The translations under genes and the position numbers were made by a program. From Gammaproteobacteria bacterium (GTDB lineage: Bacteria; Pseudomonadota; Gammaproteobacteria; Nitrosococcales; Methylophagaceae), in assembly GCA_028598975.1 (NCBI GenBank), contig JAQRMU010000072.1, positions 1 to 52,629 on the forward strand: 52,629 nucleotides of DNA, written 5' to 3'. Positions 29,949-38,545 of the stretch are shown here, in pieces; position 1 is the first letter of the stretch; every line of letters starts with the position of its first letter. The notes under the pieces were generated by a model, which saw only the letters and a program-made list of their open reading frames with translations, was not told where the DNA came from and did no database searches.

Positions 29949-31029
29949 ATGAAAAATAAACAATCATCAAAAAGCCCACTAATAATTAGATAAAGTTGCC
30001 TCATTAACGACAATTCGTGATATTGATCTCTTTGAATTTAGTTTTATGCAGACCTTAGCTGATATGCTGAAAGTTGAAGATATTTCATTCTACAAGTTCA
30101 ATAACCGCCATGAACCATGTCGATTAATCAGGTATTTATCACAAACAGTATCACATGATGGTAAGCGCAGAACAGAAGAAACTCGAGAAGTTCAGATTGA
30201 AAACATAACGATTCCTGATTCAATTAAAAAAGCGATAGATTGGAACGAATCTACAGGGAAAACATATTCCACCAACGTTGGGGCTACATGTGTAAGTATT
30301 TACCCTGTTCATGGGCTTAACAGTATCGTTGGCTACTTATCTATAACACTTAGTCATGAACTATCCGAGTCTAAAAACCTTATCACCTCTAGCTTGCTGA
30401 GTATTTCACAAAACTTTCATGGCTTATTAGAAGAAAATCAGAAAGATAAGCTAACGGGATTACTTAACCGTAAAACATTTGATGATAACATCTCCAAAAT
30501 ACAAAATATCCTTGCTACAACGTCTCATGATTCAGCATCATATTCAGGGGATGAAAATAGAGTAGATAATACTTCTGATGAATATTGGTTAACTATCATC
30601 GATATTGATTTTTTCAAGAAAATTAATGACTCCTTTGGTCATGTCTACGGCGATGAAGTTTTATTAATGCTTTCTCAAGTAATGAAGCAAAATTTTAGAC
30701 CCCATGATTTATTGTTCCGTTTTGGTGGCGAAGAGTTTGTTGTTATTGTAAAAGTAAATAACCAGAAAGAAGCGGCACTCTCCTTTGAGCGGTTCAGGAA
30801 GTCAATCGAAGACTTTACATTTCCTCAAGTTGGTCAAGTCACTATCAGTCTTGGTGCAACATTAATTATGGATCAGCATGCCATAGCAGGTGATATTATT
30901 GGTAGGGCAGATCAGGCTTTATATCATGCTAAAAACAATGGTAGAAATAAGTTATTTTTTTATGAAGACTTGATTGAAAGTGGCATCTTTGAAGAAAAAA
31001 TTGACGATGGCGAGGTTGAGTTGTTTTAG
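29949..31029 (+). pseudogene. Diguanylate cyclase (GGDEF) gene with apparent 5' frameshift
   Basis: The main frame opens at ATG 30046 (327 residues) and has an intact GGDEF domain: DKLTGLLNRKTF, an I-site RPHD, and the active-site RFGGEEFVV. It makes c-di-GMP if expressed. Upstream, the same frame continues without a stop back to 29986 and encodes LDKVASLTTIRDIDLFEFSF, which looks like the natural N-terminus. An ATG at 29949 (MKNKQSSKSPLI) with a GGA eight bases upstream is in another frame. One extra A near 29982-29985 would explain the split. A start at 30046 may still give a working, shorter enzyme. Confidence 0.65.
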
Positions 31030-31054
31030 CCGTAACACGCGTAGTCAGCCCCAC

Positions 31055-32071
31055 TTACTCTCCCGCTTTTTTCACTCCCCACACAGTATAAATCTGAGCC
31101 AGAACCAGTAGTAACATTGCTATTATTGCGGTGATATATAAAGGTTTTACTTTCATTTCCCGAGGCAGGGTTTCTTCAATAATTAATGTTTGATATTGTT
31201 GCTTATCAATAGCATCCATTGCTTCTGAAAATGTTTTTACCGATTCAATTTCAAATGCCTTATAGGGAACACCTATTGATTTAAAGAAGGTGTGTAGTTT
31301 TCTTTCAGGTGTTTCTGTCCAACGCCGGTTATCCCCAGTAGCTTCATCCAAAGTCATACCTGTAACAGACCGCATATATAACCAATATAATGAGATATTT
31401 TCACGCTGATACAAGCCTGCTATTTTCCGCTTTGCTTCTTCACTTATCTCACGACCGCCATCAGAAACCAATAACACAATTCGTGAGCCACGATAGGCTT
31501 GACCATCATACATATTTGCAGCGGTAATCAATGCCTTAGTAATATTTGTTTCAGATAAGCCTTTACCCAACGCATTAGCATTAATCGTTGCTCGTACTGC
31601 CTCTTTATTATAGGTCAAGGGTAATAAATCAACGGCCTTATCACTAAATAATACAAAGCCAAAGCGATCATCAGGGCGCTTATTAATAAACTCCAGTAAA
31701 TACTTTTTAGCCACACGACGCTTACTATCTGACTTGCCGACACTGGCCATTAATAACTGTCCTTTAATGGCAAAAGCATCATCCATACTTCGGCTACGAT
31801 CAACTAACAATACAACTTCTGAACCCGCCCCTACTCGCTCGATTTTTTGCTCTGGAATATAAGGTTGTGCAAGAGCAAGAATCAAACATGCGATGACGAG
31901 TGAAGCCAATGATTTTAAAATAAAACCAATGACATTTGACAGCGGGTCTACTGGTACAAAGTTACTCCACACTACTGTTTTTTCTTGTTGCCGAGACAAC
32001 CAAGGCAAAACAATAAGTGGGAGCAAAAATAGCACCATGGGGTATACCCACTGTAAGCTAACTAGAGTCAT
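31055..32071 (-). CDS. Second MxaC-like VWA protein (mxaC paralogue)
   Basis: A 338-residue VWA membrane protein aligned end to end with the mxaC product at 23689-24708, with long identical stretches such as GFVLFSDKA, DLLPLTYNK and ALGKGLSETN. MIDAS (VDRSRSMDD) and terminal helices are intact. The start is the ATG at 32071 with AAGGA upstream; it matches the mxaC start (MT--LQW). It is separated from the mxa operon and follows a small membrane-protein gene, divergent from a sensor kinase. Role inferred: alternative or supplementary dehydrogenase maturation factor. Confidence 0.85.
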   Translation of the reverse strand: MTLVSLQWVYPMVLFLLPLIVLPWLSRQQEKTVVWSNFVPVDPLSNVIGFILKSLASLVIACLILALAQPYIPEQKIERVGAGSEVVLLVDRSRSMDDAFAIKGQLLMASVGKSDSKRRVAKKYLLEFINKRPDDRFGFVLFSDKAVDLLPLTYNKEAVRATINANALGKGLSETNITKALITAANMYDGQAYRGSRIVLLVSDGGREISEEAKRKIAGLYQRENISLYWLYMRSVTGMTLDEATGDNRRWTETPERKLHTFFKSIGVPYKAFEIESVKTFSEAMDAIDKQQYQTLIIEETLPREMKVKPLYITAIIAMLLLVLAQIYTVWGVKKAGE

Positions 32072-32116
32072 TTTGAACAATTTCCTTGGTACTTTTTCAC
32101 GTGATTGTCCCTAAGT

Positions 32117-32143
32117 AATGGGGATAATAGGTATATCCCCATT
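32117..32143 (-). terminator. Hairpin between the small membrane gene and the mxaC paralogue
   Basis: Perfect 10-base arms AATGGGGATA and TATCCCCATT flank a 7-base loop. No T-run follows on the minus strand, so it may be an attenuator or mRNA-stabilising hairpin rather than a full terminator. Confidence 0.5.
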
Positions 32144-32181
32144 CACTCAAGATTGACGTACTTGCTTCAATAAAGCCAAGT

Positions 32182-32583
32182 TTATACTGACAAATAGTGC
32201 TGAACAAAGGTGTAAGCTATCCAAACAAAGCCTGTTGTTGTCACCAAGAAACTAATACCAGATGCCACTTTCCAAAACATTTTGTCCCAGAAGTTTTCAT
32301 CTAAAGCCGCCACAACAAAAATACTTGGGTTGGTAAAACCACCAATTGCCACACACCAACATGCAATAATCGGTAACTCAATACCACCACCCATTGCCGC
32401 ACCATAAAAACTAAAGTTAAATAAGGACATCAATGCATAGTCAACATGAGCACGAATCATTGTTGCAAAATCAAAGCTACCATCAATCCCTGGAATGGGA
32501 TACCACCTCGCAAATGTCATCAGCCACGCTGATAAAATCAATGCCATTGCTGTTGCCACACCACCTATTAATAATATTTCCAT
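32182..32583 (-). CDS. Small four-helix membrane protein, unassigned
   Basis: A 133-residue hydrophobic protein with probable transmembrane helices at about 3-23, 49-64, 70-90 and 106-128. Conserved-looking features are FARWYPIPG (24-32) and MIRAHVDYALMSLFNF (42-57), the latter with a charged/His-containing membrane stretch. I do not recognise the family. It has a good Shine-Dalgarno (GAGG), sits 110 bases upstream of the mxaC paralogue on the same strand, and shares a divergent promoter region with a sensor kinase. Association with the mxaC paralogue is inferred from position. Confidence 0.75.
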   Translation of the reverse strand: MEILLIGGVATAMALILSAWLMTFARWYPIPGIDGSFDFATMIRAHVDYALMSLFNFSFYGAAMGGGIELPIIACWCVAIGGFTNPSIFVVAALDENFWDKMFWKVASGISFLVTTTGFVWIAYTFVQHYLSV

Positions 32584-32668
32584 TCTATTTACCTCAAAGA
32601 TTTAATTTACAAAGCTCATAATACTCTGCTTAGCGACTATCTTAACCTTGATTAAGCCTTACAAACTC

Positions 32669-32681
32669 GGGCAATTTTCCC
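32669..32681. promoter_or_regulatory. Palindrome GGGCAATTTTCCC in the divergent promoter region
   Basis: In reverse complement it reads GGGAAAATTGCCC, differing at one base from the palindrome upstream of mxaR. It lies about 86 bases before the membrane-protein ATG and 78 bases before the kinase ATG. On the plus strand TATGAT follows directly and could be a -10. It may be a shared operator. Confidence 0.5.
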
Positions 32682-32758
32682 TATGATATATTTTTAACTT
32701 TATCCCTAACACCGTAAGCCATAAACTAATTAGAAATTACTGTAGCCAACCTTACTCT

Positions 32759-34135
32759 ATGAACCTAAAAGTACAACTTTTATATCGAATCATATTTATC
32801 GCACTTATTTGCTTAACTGCTAGTGCTTCTTATGTGCTTTACCAGACTGACAAACAAGCGAAATATGAAGCTAACTTTACGGCCCAACTTATTGAAAAAC
32901 AAGTTCGAACTCAATTATTAAGTATGTTCGCTCGTAATGATTTATCTAGCACCTTCCCTAATACCGAGTTATGGCCTGATATTAATGGTGTATCAGGTTC
33001 ATGCATCCAGTTTCTCTCTCGTTCAGAAAATCGCCGACGGAATATGTGTAATCAAGCAGTTGAATCCGAAAGGGCATGGCCCGAATGGTTTGGCGTGTTA
33101 TATCAACAATTTTTCTCACCAGACTTTGAGGTTAAAAAAAATATCTCATTTAATGCGATGGCCTATGGTTCAATTTTAGTTACACTCAACACTCGGATTG
33201 AAACGGCACGAGCATGGATTAATCTTCAAGCAATTATAGGCGTACTATTTGCCAGCATTTTTACCGTATGCATACTGGTTTATTTCACAATCAACCGATT
33301 ATTAAAACCTGCTCAGCTCATTATTACAGGATTAGAACACATGCGTGATGGTCATTTAAACACGCGTTTACCTCCTTTTAATATTAAGGAATGGAAACAA
33401 ACCAGTGATGCCATCAATGCCTTAGCGAGTAGCCAAGAACACGCTATTGCTGATAATAAGCGAATTGCCTTAAAATTAATGAACATTCAAGAAGAAGACC
33501 ATCGCTATATAGCGCGTGAATTACATGATGAATTTGGTCAATGCTTAGCAGGAATCAATGCTGTCACCGCATCTATCAATCAAACAGCAGTAAAGCAATG
33601 TCCAGAACTTGTCCCCGAAATTAAAACTATTGGCCCAATTACTAGCCATATGATGGATGTGCTACGAAGCATGCTAAGTCGTCTACGCCCTGCCGAGATT
33701 GATGATGTAGGTTTAAGTCAAAGTCTGACTAATTTAGTTACTAATTGGAATAAGCAATCGAATGGTAAGACAATATATCAACTCACTATCAAGGGCACTA
33801 TTGATACACTTCCCGAACCGCTTCCCGTCAATATGTACCGCATCGTACAAGAATGTTTAACCAATATAGCCAAACATGCCAATGCATCAAATGCCACTGT
33901 TCTAGTTCAATACCAAGAAGGTGGGCATATCCAACTTAACATCAGTGATGATGGCACTGCAAAACTAGGTGACTTTGATAACACCCTTGGAGTAGGTCTA
34001 CTGGGGATTCGTGAACGCGTTATAGCTCTAGGCGGTCAACTTCTTCTATCTCCGCGAGAAACAGCTGGTTTAACGATCTCAATCACGATTCCTGATATCC
34101 CTAATATCCCAGAAGAAAAGAACAGTAATGACTAA
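32759..34135 (+). CDS. NarX/UhpB-type sensor histidine kinase
   Basis: A 458-residue sensor kinase. Two transmembrane helices (about 7-27 and 157-176) bracket a periplasmic sensor of about 130 residues containing two cysteines (C82, C97). A HAMP domain follows (about 178-230). The HisKA_3 phosphorylation site is ARELHDEFGQ (H256), and the HATPase has NIAKHANASNATV and GLLGIRERV. Its stop overlaps the start of the response regulator gene by 8 bases. Next to methanol-oxidation accessory genes it may control them, like other methylotroph two-component systems, but the signal is unknown. Confidence 0.9.
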   Translation: MNLKVQLLYRIIFIALICLTASASYVLYQTDKQAKYEANFTAQLIEKQVRTQLLSMFARNDLSSTFPNTELWPDINGVSGSCIQFLSRSENRRRNMCNQAVESERAWPEWFGVLYQQFFSPDFEVKKNISFNAMAYGSILVTLNTRIETARAWINLQAIIGVLFASIFTVCILVYFTINRLLKPAQLIITGLEHMRDGHLNTRLPPFNIKEWKQTSDAINALASSQEHAIADNKRIALKLMNIQEEDHRYIARELHDEFGQCLAGINAVTASINQTAVKQCPELVPEIKTIGPITSHMMDVLRSMLSRLRPAEIDDVGLSQSLTNLVTNWNKQSNGKTIYQLTIKGTIDTLPEPLPVNMYRIVQECLTNIAKHANASNATVLVQYQEGGHIQLNISDDGTAKLGDFDNTLGVGLLGIRERVIALGGQLLLSPRETAGLTISITIPDIPNIPEEKNSND

Positions 34136-34793
34136 TTTCAATAACACCATTAAAATCATGCTGGTAGATGACCATGCCATTGTCCGAGAAGGTTATCGTT
34201 CTTTACTGCAAAAACAAGATAATATGAGCGTTATTGCTGAGGCCAGCGATGGGGCTGATGCTTATATGAAGTATAAAAAACATCAACCCGATGTGACTGT
34301 GATGGATATTTCCATGCAAGGTCAAGGGGGCTTAGAAGCAATTTCCCGAATAAAACAATTAGACTCATCAGCAAAGATTCTTGTGTTCAGTATGCATCAG
34401 AACCCAAGCTTTGCCATACAAGCCACCCGTGCTGGTGCATTAGGTTATGTCACTAAAAGTAGTGATCCTGATGTATTAATTCGAGCTATTTATGATGTCC
34501 AACAACAAAAATACACCTTAAGTGCTGATATTGCTCAGGCTTTGGCCTTAGAAAAGTTGGGAACAGATAGTTCAGCTTTAGATCAACTCACTGTTCGTGA
34601 ATTTGAAATCTTACGTATGTTGGTTGAAGCAAAATCAACGCAAGATATTGCTGAAACGTTAAACATCAGCCCCAAAACGGTGGCGAATGCTCATTACATT
34701 ATCAAACGAAAATTGAATGTAAATAGTGATATCGAACTCACTCACTTAGCGATTAAAATGAAGCTGATTAATTTACTAGACTTAGTCGGCTAG
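34128..34793 (+). CDS. NarL/LuxR-type response regulator
   Basis: A 221-residue response regulator. The receiver domain has DD14-15, phosphoacceptor D60 (VTVMDISM) and K110. The C-terminal LuxR-type HTH is LTVREFEILRMLVEAKSTQD followed by IAETLNISPKTV (about 154-186). It is the cognate partner of the overlapping kinase gene. MxaB of some methylotrophs is a regulator of this class, so an MxaB-like role is possible but not shown. Its 3' end overlaps convergent bioA by 12 bases. Confidence 0.9.
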   Translation: MTNFNNTIKIMLVDDHAIVREGYRSLLQKQDNMSVIAEASDGADAYMKYKKHQPDVTVMDISMQGQGGLEAISRIKQLDSSAKILVFSMHQNPSFAIQATRAGALGYVTKSSDPDVLIRAIYDVQQQKYTLSADIAQALALEKLGTDSSALDQLTVREFEILRMLVEAKSTQDIAETLNISPKTVANAHYIIKRKLNVNSDIELTHLAIKMKLINLLDLVG

Positions 34794-36074
34794 TTTATTG
34801 ATGATCTTGCCTATAGCGCTTGTTAGAACAGCCAAGTCTTTTGAGTTAATAATATAAGGTGGCATGACGTAAATTAGGTTTCTAAAGGGGCGAATCCACA
34901 CGCCTTGATCAACGATAAACGTTGGTAACCAGTCCATTTGTTCATCAAGAGCTTGGTGCAGTTCAACCACACCAATCGCCCCTTTTACTCGTACATCTTT
35001 CACCTGTTCCATCGTCTGATATGGCATCAATTCATTGATAAGTTGTTTTTCAATCGCTTCAACTTGGTGTTGCCAGTTTGATTCCATCAATAAATCTAAA
35101 CTTTCACAGGCAACACGACATGCTAAAGGGTTACCCATAAAGGTAGGGCCGTGCATTAATACACCGCTACCATCTGCGGCAATGCCTTTTACCACTTTGT
35201 CATTACATAAGGTTGCGGCAAGCGTCATATAGCCGCCTGTTAAGGCTTTACCCACGCATAAAATATCAGGGCAAATATCAGCTTGTTCATAAGCGAATAA
35301 GCTGCCTGTTCGGCCAAAGCCTGTGGCAATTTCGTCGAGAATAAGTAATACATTATGCTGATCACATAAGGCGCGTACTTGACGTAAATATTCTGGGCAA
35401 TAAAACCGCATGCCACCCGCACCTTGAACTAAGGGCTCAAGGATAACGGCTGCGATATCATCATTATGATCAATGATTAACTGACGAAACTCTGCGATAT
35501 CATCATCGTGCCAATCTTCATCATTTTGACATGTAGGTGCTGGTGCAAACAGGTGTTTTGCTAAGACATGTTCAAACATGCCATGCATACCATTCTCAGG
35601 ATCGCTCACTGCCATCGCGCCAAATGTATCACCATGATAACCATTACGGATGGTCAGTAAACGTTGCTTCTTAGGCTTACCTTGAGCAAACCAATATTGA
35701 ATGGCCATTTTAATCGCGACTTCAACTGAAATTGATCCGGAGTCAGCTAGAAATACATACTGTAGAGGCTCGGCCGTCATTTCAATCAGCTTTCGTGAAA
35801 GCTCAACTGCAGGCTGGTGAGTCAAACCACCAAACATCACATGTGACATTTGATCGATCTGCGCTTTGCCGGCAGCATTTAATCGAGGGTGGTTATAGCC
35901 ATGAATAGTTGACCACCATGAGGACATACCATCAATGATTTCACGACCGTCATTCAGTGTCAGACGAACACCGTTAGCGGATACAACCTCATGTATACAG
36001 GCTGGTTCGGCAACACTACTGTAAGGATGCCAAATATGTTTAGCATCGAATGTTAGATTATCTTGAGATTCCAT
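34782..36074 (-). CDS. bioA: Adenosylmethionine-8-amino-7-oxononanoate aminotransferase BioA
   Basis: BioA is a PLP enzyme that makes 7,8-diaminopelargonate in biotin synthesis. The 430 residues include HIWHPYSSV, GMSSWWSTIHGYNHPRLN (substrate-binding W/Y region), RNGYHGDTFGAMAVSD, ILDEIATGFGRTGSLFAYE and the PLP lysine in VGKALTGGYMTLAAT. Length is normal. The rest of the bio genes are elsewhere. Biotin is needed here for acetyl-CoA carboxylase and for the OadA subunit at 47.9 kb. It follows iscA by about 108 bases on the same strand. Confidence 0.96.
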   Translation of the reverse strand: MESQDNLTFDAKHIWHPYSSVAEPACIHEVVSANGVRLTLNDGREIIDGMSSWWSTIHGYNHPRLNAAGKAQIDQMSHVMFGGLTHQPAVELSRKLIEMTAEPLQYVFLADSGSISVEVAIKMAIQYWFAQGKPKKQRLLTIRNGYHGDTFGAMAVSDPENGMHGMFEHVLAKHLFAPAPTCQNDEDWHDDDIAEFRQLIIDHNDDIAAVILEPLVQGAGGMRFYCPEYLRQVRALCDQHNVLLILDEIATGFGRTGSLFAYEQADICPDILCVGKALTGGYMTLAATLCNDKVVKGIAADGSGVLMHGPTFMGNPLACRVACESLDLLMESNWQHQVEAIEKQLINELMPYQTMEQVKDVRVKGAIGVVELHQALDEQMDWLPTFIVDQGVWIRPFRNLIYVMPPYIINSKDLAVLTSAIGKIINKLAD

Positions 36075-36182
36075 AACAGAAGATCATACAGGCAATGAAA
36101 TAAATTATCTGCCGTATGCAGGGCATTAAACCTGGTAAATTGGACTAAAGGTTCCAACCTACAGTGAAATTACGAATAAGAT

Positions 36183-36509
36183 TTATTTAGTTGTGCTAAA
36201 GCTCTCGCCACAACCACATGAGGAAATAACATTAGGGTTATTAAACTTAAAGTTTTGGTTTAAACCTTGTTTAACGAAATCCAGTTCAACACCATCAAGA
36301 ATCGGCATGCTCGTTTCATCAATAATAATTTTAATGCTACCTTGGTCAATAACGATATCGTTGTCATTTACAGATTCAGCAAAGTCCATCGCATAGCTAT
36401 AGCCAGAACAACCACTTTCTGTGACACCAATACGCAAGCCGATTGCAGCCTCACGTTTAGCGACCATTTCTTCAACGCGATTTACAGCAGATTCAGTTAA
36501 GGTAATCAT
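36183..36509 (-). CDS. iscA: A-type iron-sulfur carrier IscA
   Basis: A 108-residue HesB/IscA protein with the three cluster-ligand cysteines in canonical places: C34 in ESGCSGYSY, and C98 and C100 in SSCGCGESF. It carries iron or Fe-S clusters to apoproteins. The start overlaps the iscR stop (ATGA), so the two are one unit. The genes that usually lie between them in isc operons (iscS, iscU) are absent from this window. Confidence 0.93.
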   Translation of the reverse strand: MITLTESAVNRVEEMVAKREAAIGLRIGVTESGCSGYSYAMDFAESVNDNDIVIDQGSIKIIIDETSMPILDGVELDFVKQGLNQNFKFNNPNVISSCGCGESFSTTK

Positions 36510-36967
36510 ACATCTCCCACCTGAATACTATCGAACTTAATCACACTATCACCATGCTTACTTTGCTCATGATTATGCACGACTTGTCCAAGAGTAATGC
36601 CTGATAAATACAGCTTAATTTGATCACTTAAGCTTTGCCATAATTCGTGACTTAGGCATGACTCACTATCATTGCAGTTACCTTTACCTTCGCAGGCGGT
36701 GCTGTCTACTTTTTCATCAACAGCAGAAATTACATCTAATACGGTAATTTTATCAGCAGTACGGCTTAAGCGGTAACCACCACCTGGACCACGTGTACTG
36801 CTTACTAGACCTTGTTTTCTTAATCGTGCAAACAACTGCTCTAGATATGACAATGAAATACCTTGGCGATCAGATATATCAGCCAGTGTAATTGCACCCA
36901 AGCCATAGTTTAAGCTTAGATCTAGCATTGCGGTCACTGCGTAACGACCTTTTGTAGTCAATCTCAT
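36506..36967 (-). CDS. iscR: Fe-S cluster regulator IscR
   Basis: A 153-residue Rrf2-family regulator. The N-terminal winged helix is [20 protein letters not shown] and [17 protein letters not shown]. The [2Fe-2S] ligands C92, C98, C104 and H107 fall at exactly the E. coli positions. Holo-IscR represses its own operon. A near-consensus type 1 IscR site lies at 37005-37029, just upstream, which supports autoregulation. The Shine-Dalgarno is AAGGG. Confidence 0.96.
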   Translation of the reverse strand: MRLTTKGRYAVTAMLDLSLNYGLGAITLADISDRQGISLSYLEQLFARLRKQGLVSSTRGPGGGYRLSRTADKITVLDVISAVDEKVDSTACEGKGNCNDSESCLSHELWQSLSDQIKLYLSGITLGQVVHNHEQSKHGDSVIKFDSIQVGDV

Positions 36968-37004
36968 GAAAATACCCTTGTCTTTAATATGGCTTTATTT
37001 TCAC

Positions 37005-37029
37005 ATACCCGACTATTTTAGTCAACTAC
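37005..37029 (-). promoter_or_regulatory. Type 1 IscR operator upstream of iscR
   Basis: The 25 bases contain ATACCCGACT, TTTT-type core and AGTCAACTA. Against my recollection of the type 1 consensus (ATASYYGACT-RWWWY-AGTCRRSTAT) only the last base differs. On the minus strand TTGACT within the site is a good -35. The site overlaps the cysE stop codon, so iscR-iscA probably has its own IscR-repressed promoter separate from trmJ-cysE. Confidence 0.85.
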
Positions 37030-37805
37030 TGGTCGTCTTGCTTTTCTGCTAACTCGCACTTATCTAACTCAGGCATCTCTACATCAGATACGTCTCCACC
37101 AAGGCGCTCAATGGTTGATGACATTAAATCTATGCGCTTATCCAATGCATGAATATGCTCAATCAAACCATGGATTGCAGTAGCAACAGGATCAAGCGTT
37201 TCACTGGATGTACCATAAGCATCAAAACCAACCGATTGCGCAAGTTTCTGCTTTTGTTTTTGTTCTTCTGTTTGCTGTGTTTTGACTACGCGTCCCGGCA
37301 CACCAATTACGGTATCGCCAGCAGTAATATCTTTAACCACAACAGCATTAGAACCAACACGTGCTCCATCATGCAGGCAAATAGGCCCTAAAACTTTAGC
37401 CCCCGCACCAACAACAACATTATTGGCTAATGTTGGATGTCTCTTCCCTTCTTTCCATGAGGTTCCACCCAATGTAACGCCATGATATAAGGTGCAATCA
37501 TCACCAATTTCAGCGGTTTCACCAATCACAACGCCCATGCCATGATCAATAAAAAAACGACGACCAATTTTAACTGCTGGGTGTATTTCAATTCCCGTTA
37601 TCCAGCGACTAATCGTAGATAAAAATCGTGCTATCCACTTAAGATTATGCTTCCAGAACCAGTGGCTAACTCGGTGCCATTGAATCGCCTGAACACCGGG
37701 ATAGGTAGTAATAATTTCAAATACATTTCGAGCAGCGGGATCGCGTTCAAATACGCACAGAACGTCTTCCTTCATCTGCTGCCATAACGTGACTTTCTCT
37801 GCCAT
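37026..37805 (-). CDS. cysE: Serine O-acetyltransferase CysE
   Basis: CysE acetylates serine for cysteine synthesis. The 259-residue product has the left-handed beta-helix hexapeptide core, with [39 protein letters not shown] and [12 protein letters not shown]-terminal extension of about 80 residues includes a Q/K-rich stretch and an acidic end ([18 protein letters not shown]). Its ATG shares a base with the trmJ stop (TAATG). Cysteine supply next to iscR/iscA is a common arrangement, since cysteine is the sulfur source for Fe-S clusters. Confidence 0.95.
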   Translation of the reverse strand: MAEKVTLWQQMKEDVLCVFERDPAARNVFEIITTYPGVQAIQWHRVSHWFWKHNLKWIARFLSTISRWITGIEIHPAVKIGRRFFIDHGMGVVIGETAEIGDDCTLYHGVTLGGTSWKEGKRHPTLANNVVVGAGAKVLGPICLHDGARVGSNAVVVKDITAGDTVIGVPGRVVKTQQTEEQKQKQKLAQSVGFDAYGTSSETLDPVATAIHGLIEHIHALDKRIDLMSSTIERLGGDVSDVEMPELDKCELAEKQDDQ

Positions 37806-38545
37806 TACTCTCCTCCCTTCCCTTCTTTCATTGTTTCTGCTGCACGCAAAATACCATGCAATATCTGTAGTTCATTTCGGTCTAAGTCTGCACGGTTAAA
37901 CAACCGGCGTAAACGACGCATTAAATTCTTCGGTTTTTCAGGATCAAGAAAACCTATTGCTATCAGCGATTGTTCAAAATGACCATAAAGGTGTTCTAAA
38001 TCTTCAGCATTAATCGCTTCACGCTCTTCGCCTATTCGTCCAACCTCAATAGTAGGATCAAAGCTCATTTTCAGTTCATAGGCTAACACTTGCACCGCGG
38101 CAGCTAAATTTAGTGAACTATAGTCTGTATTCGCAGGAATATTTACCAAATGTTGGCAACGATCTAGCTCTTCATTTGTTAAACCTGAATGTTCACGACC
38201 AAAAATAATCGCAATTTGAGCATCATCTGGCGCGTGTTGAATCTGTGCTACGGCCTCACGTGGGTTTACCACAGGAACAGGTAAGTGACGTAAGCGAGCG
38301 CTCATACCATAAACTTGTTGACAACCTTCTAAGGCAGAATCAAGGGTGTCATGAACAACGGCTCTGGCCAATACATCATCTGCACCTGAAGCACGTGCTG
38401 TCGCTTCGGCACTCGGGTAGATCTTAGGCGTGACTAAATGTAGATTCGATAAGCCCATTGTTTTCATTGCTCGTGCAGCTGCACCAATATTACCTGGATG
38501 CGTTGTTCCAACTAATACAAAGCGAATGTTATCAAGTGTTTTCAT
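37805..38545 (-). CDS. trmJ: tRNA (cytidine/uridine-2'-O-)-methyltransferase TrmJ
   Basis: This is a SPOUT methyltransferase that modifies position 32 of tRNAs. The 246 residues show [20 protein letters not shown] (about 11-30), [15 protein letters not shown] (about 113-127) and [20 protein letters not shown] (about 135-154), the knot signature. The start overlaps the queA stop by 4 bases and the end overlaps cysE, so queA-trmJ-cysE are coupled. The trmJ-cysE-iscR order is conserved in several proteobacteria. Confidence 0.96.
   Translation of the reverse strand: MKTLDNIRFVLVGTTHPGNIGAAARAMKTMGLSNLHLVTPKIYPSAEATARASGADDVLARAVVHDTLDSALEGCQQVYGMSARLRHLPVPVVNPREAVAQIQHAPDDAQIAIIFGREHSGLTNEELDRCQHLVNIPANTDYSSLNLAAAVQVLAYELKMSFDPTIEVGRIGEEREAINAEDLEHLYGHFEQSLIAIGFLDPEKPKNLMRRLRRLFNRADLDRNELQILHGILRAAETMKEGKGGE

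Noticed and set aside
36124-36158. BirA-like half-sites (TTAAACC ... GGTTCCAA) upstream of bioA
   Set aside because: Half-sites match the recalled TTGTAAACC/GGTTTACAA pattern only partly and the 17-base spacer is too long, so I do not call an operator.
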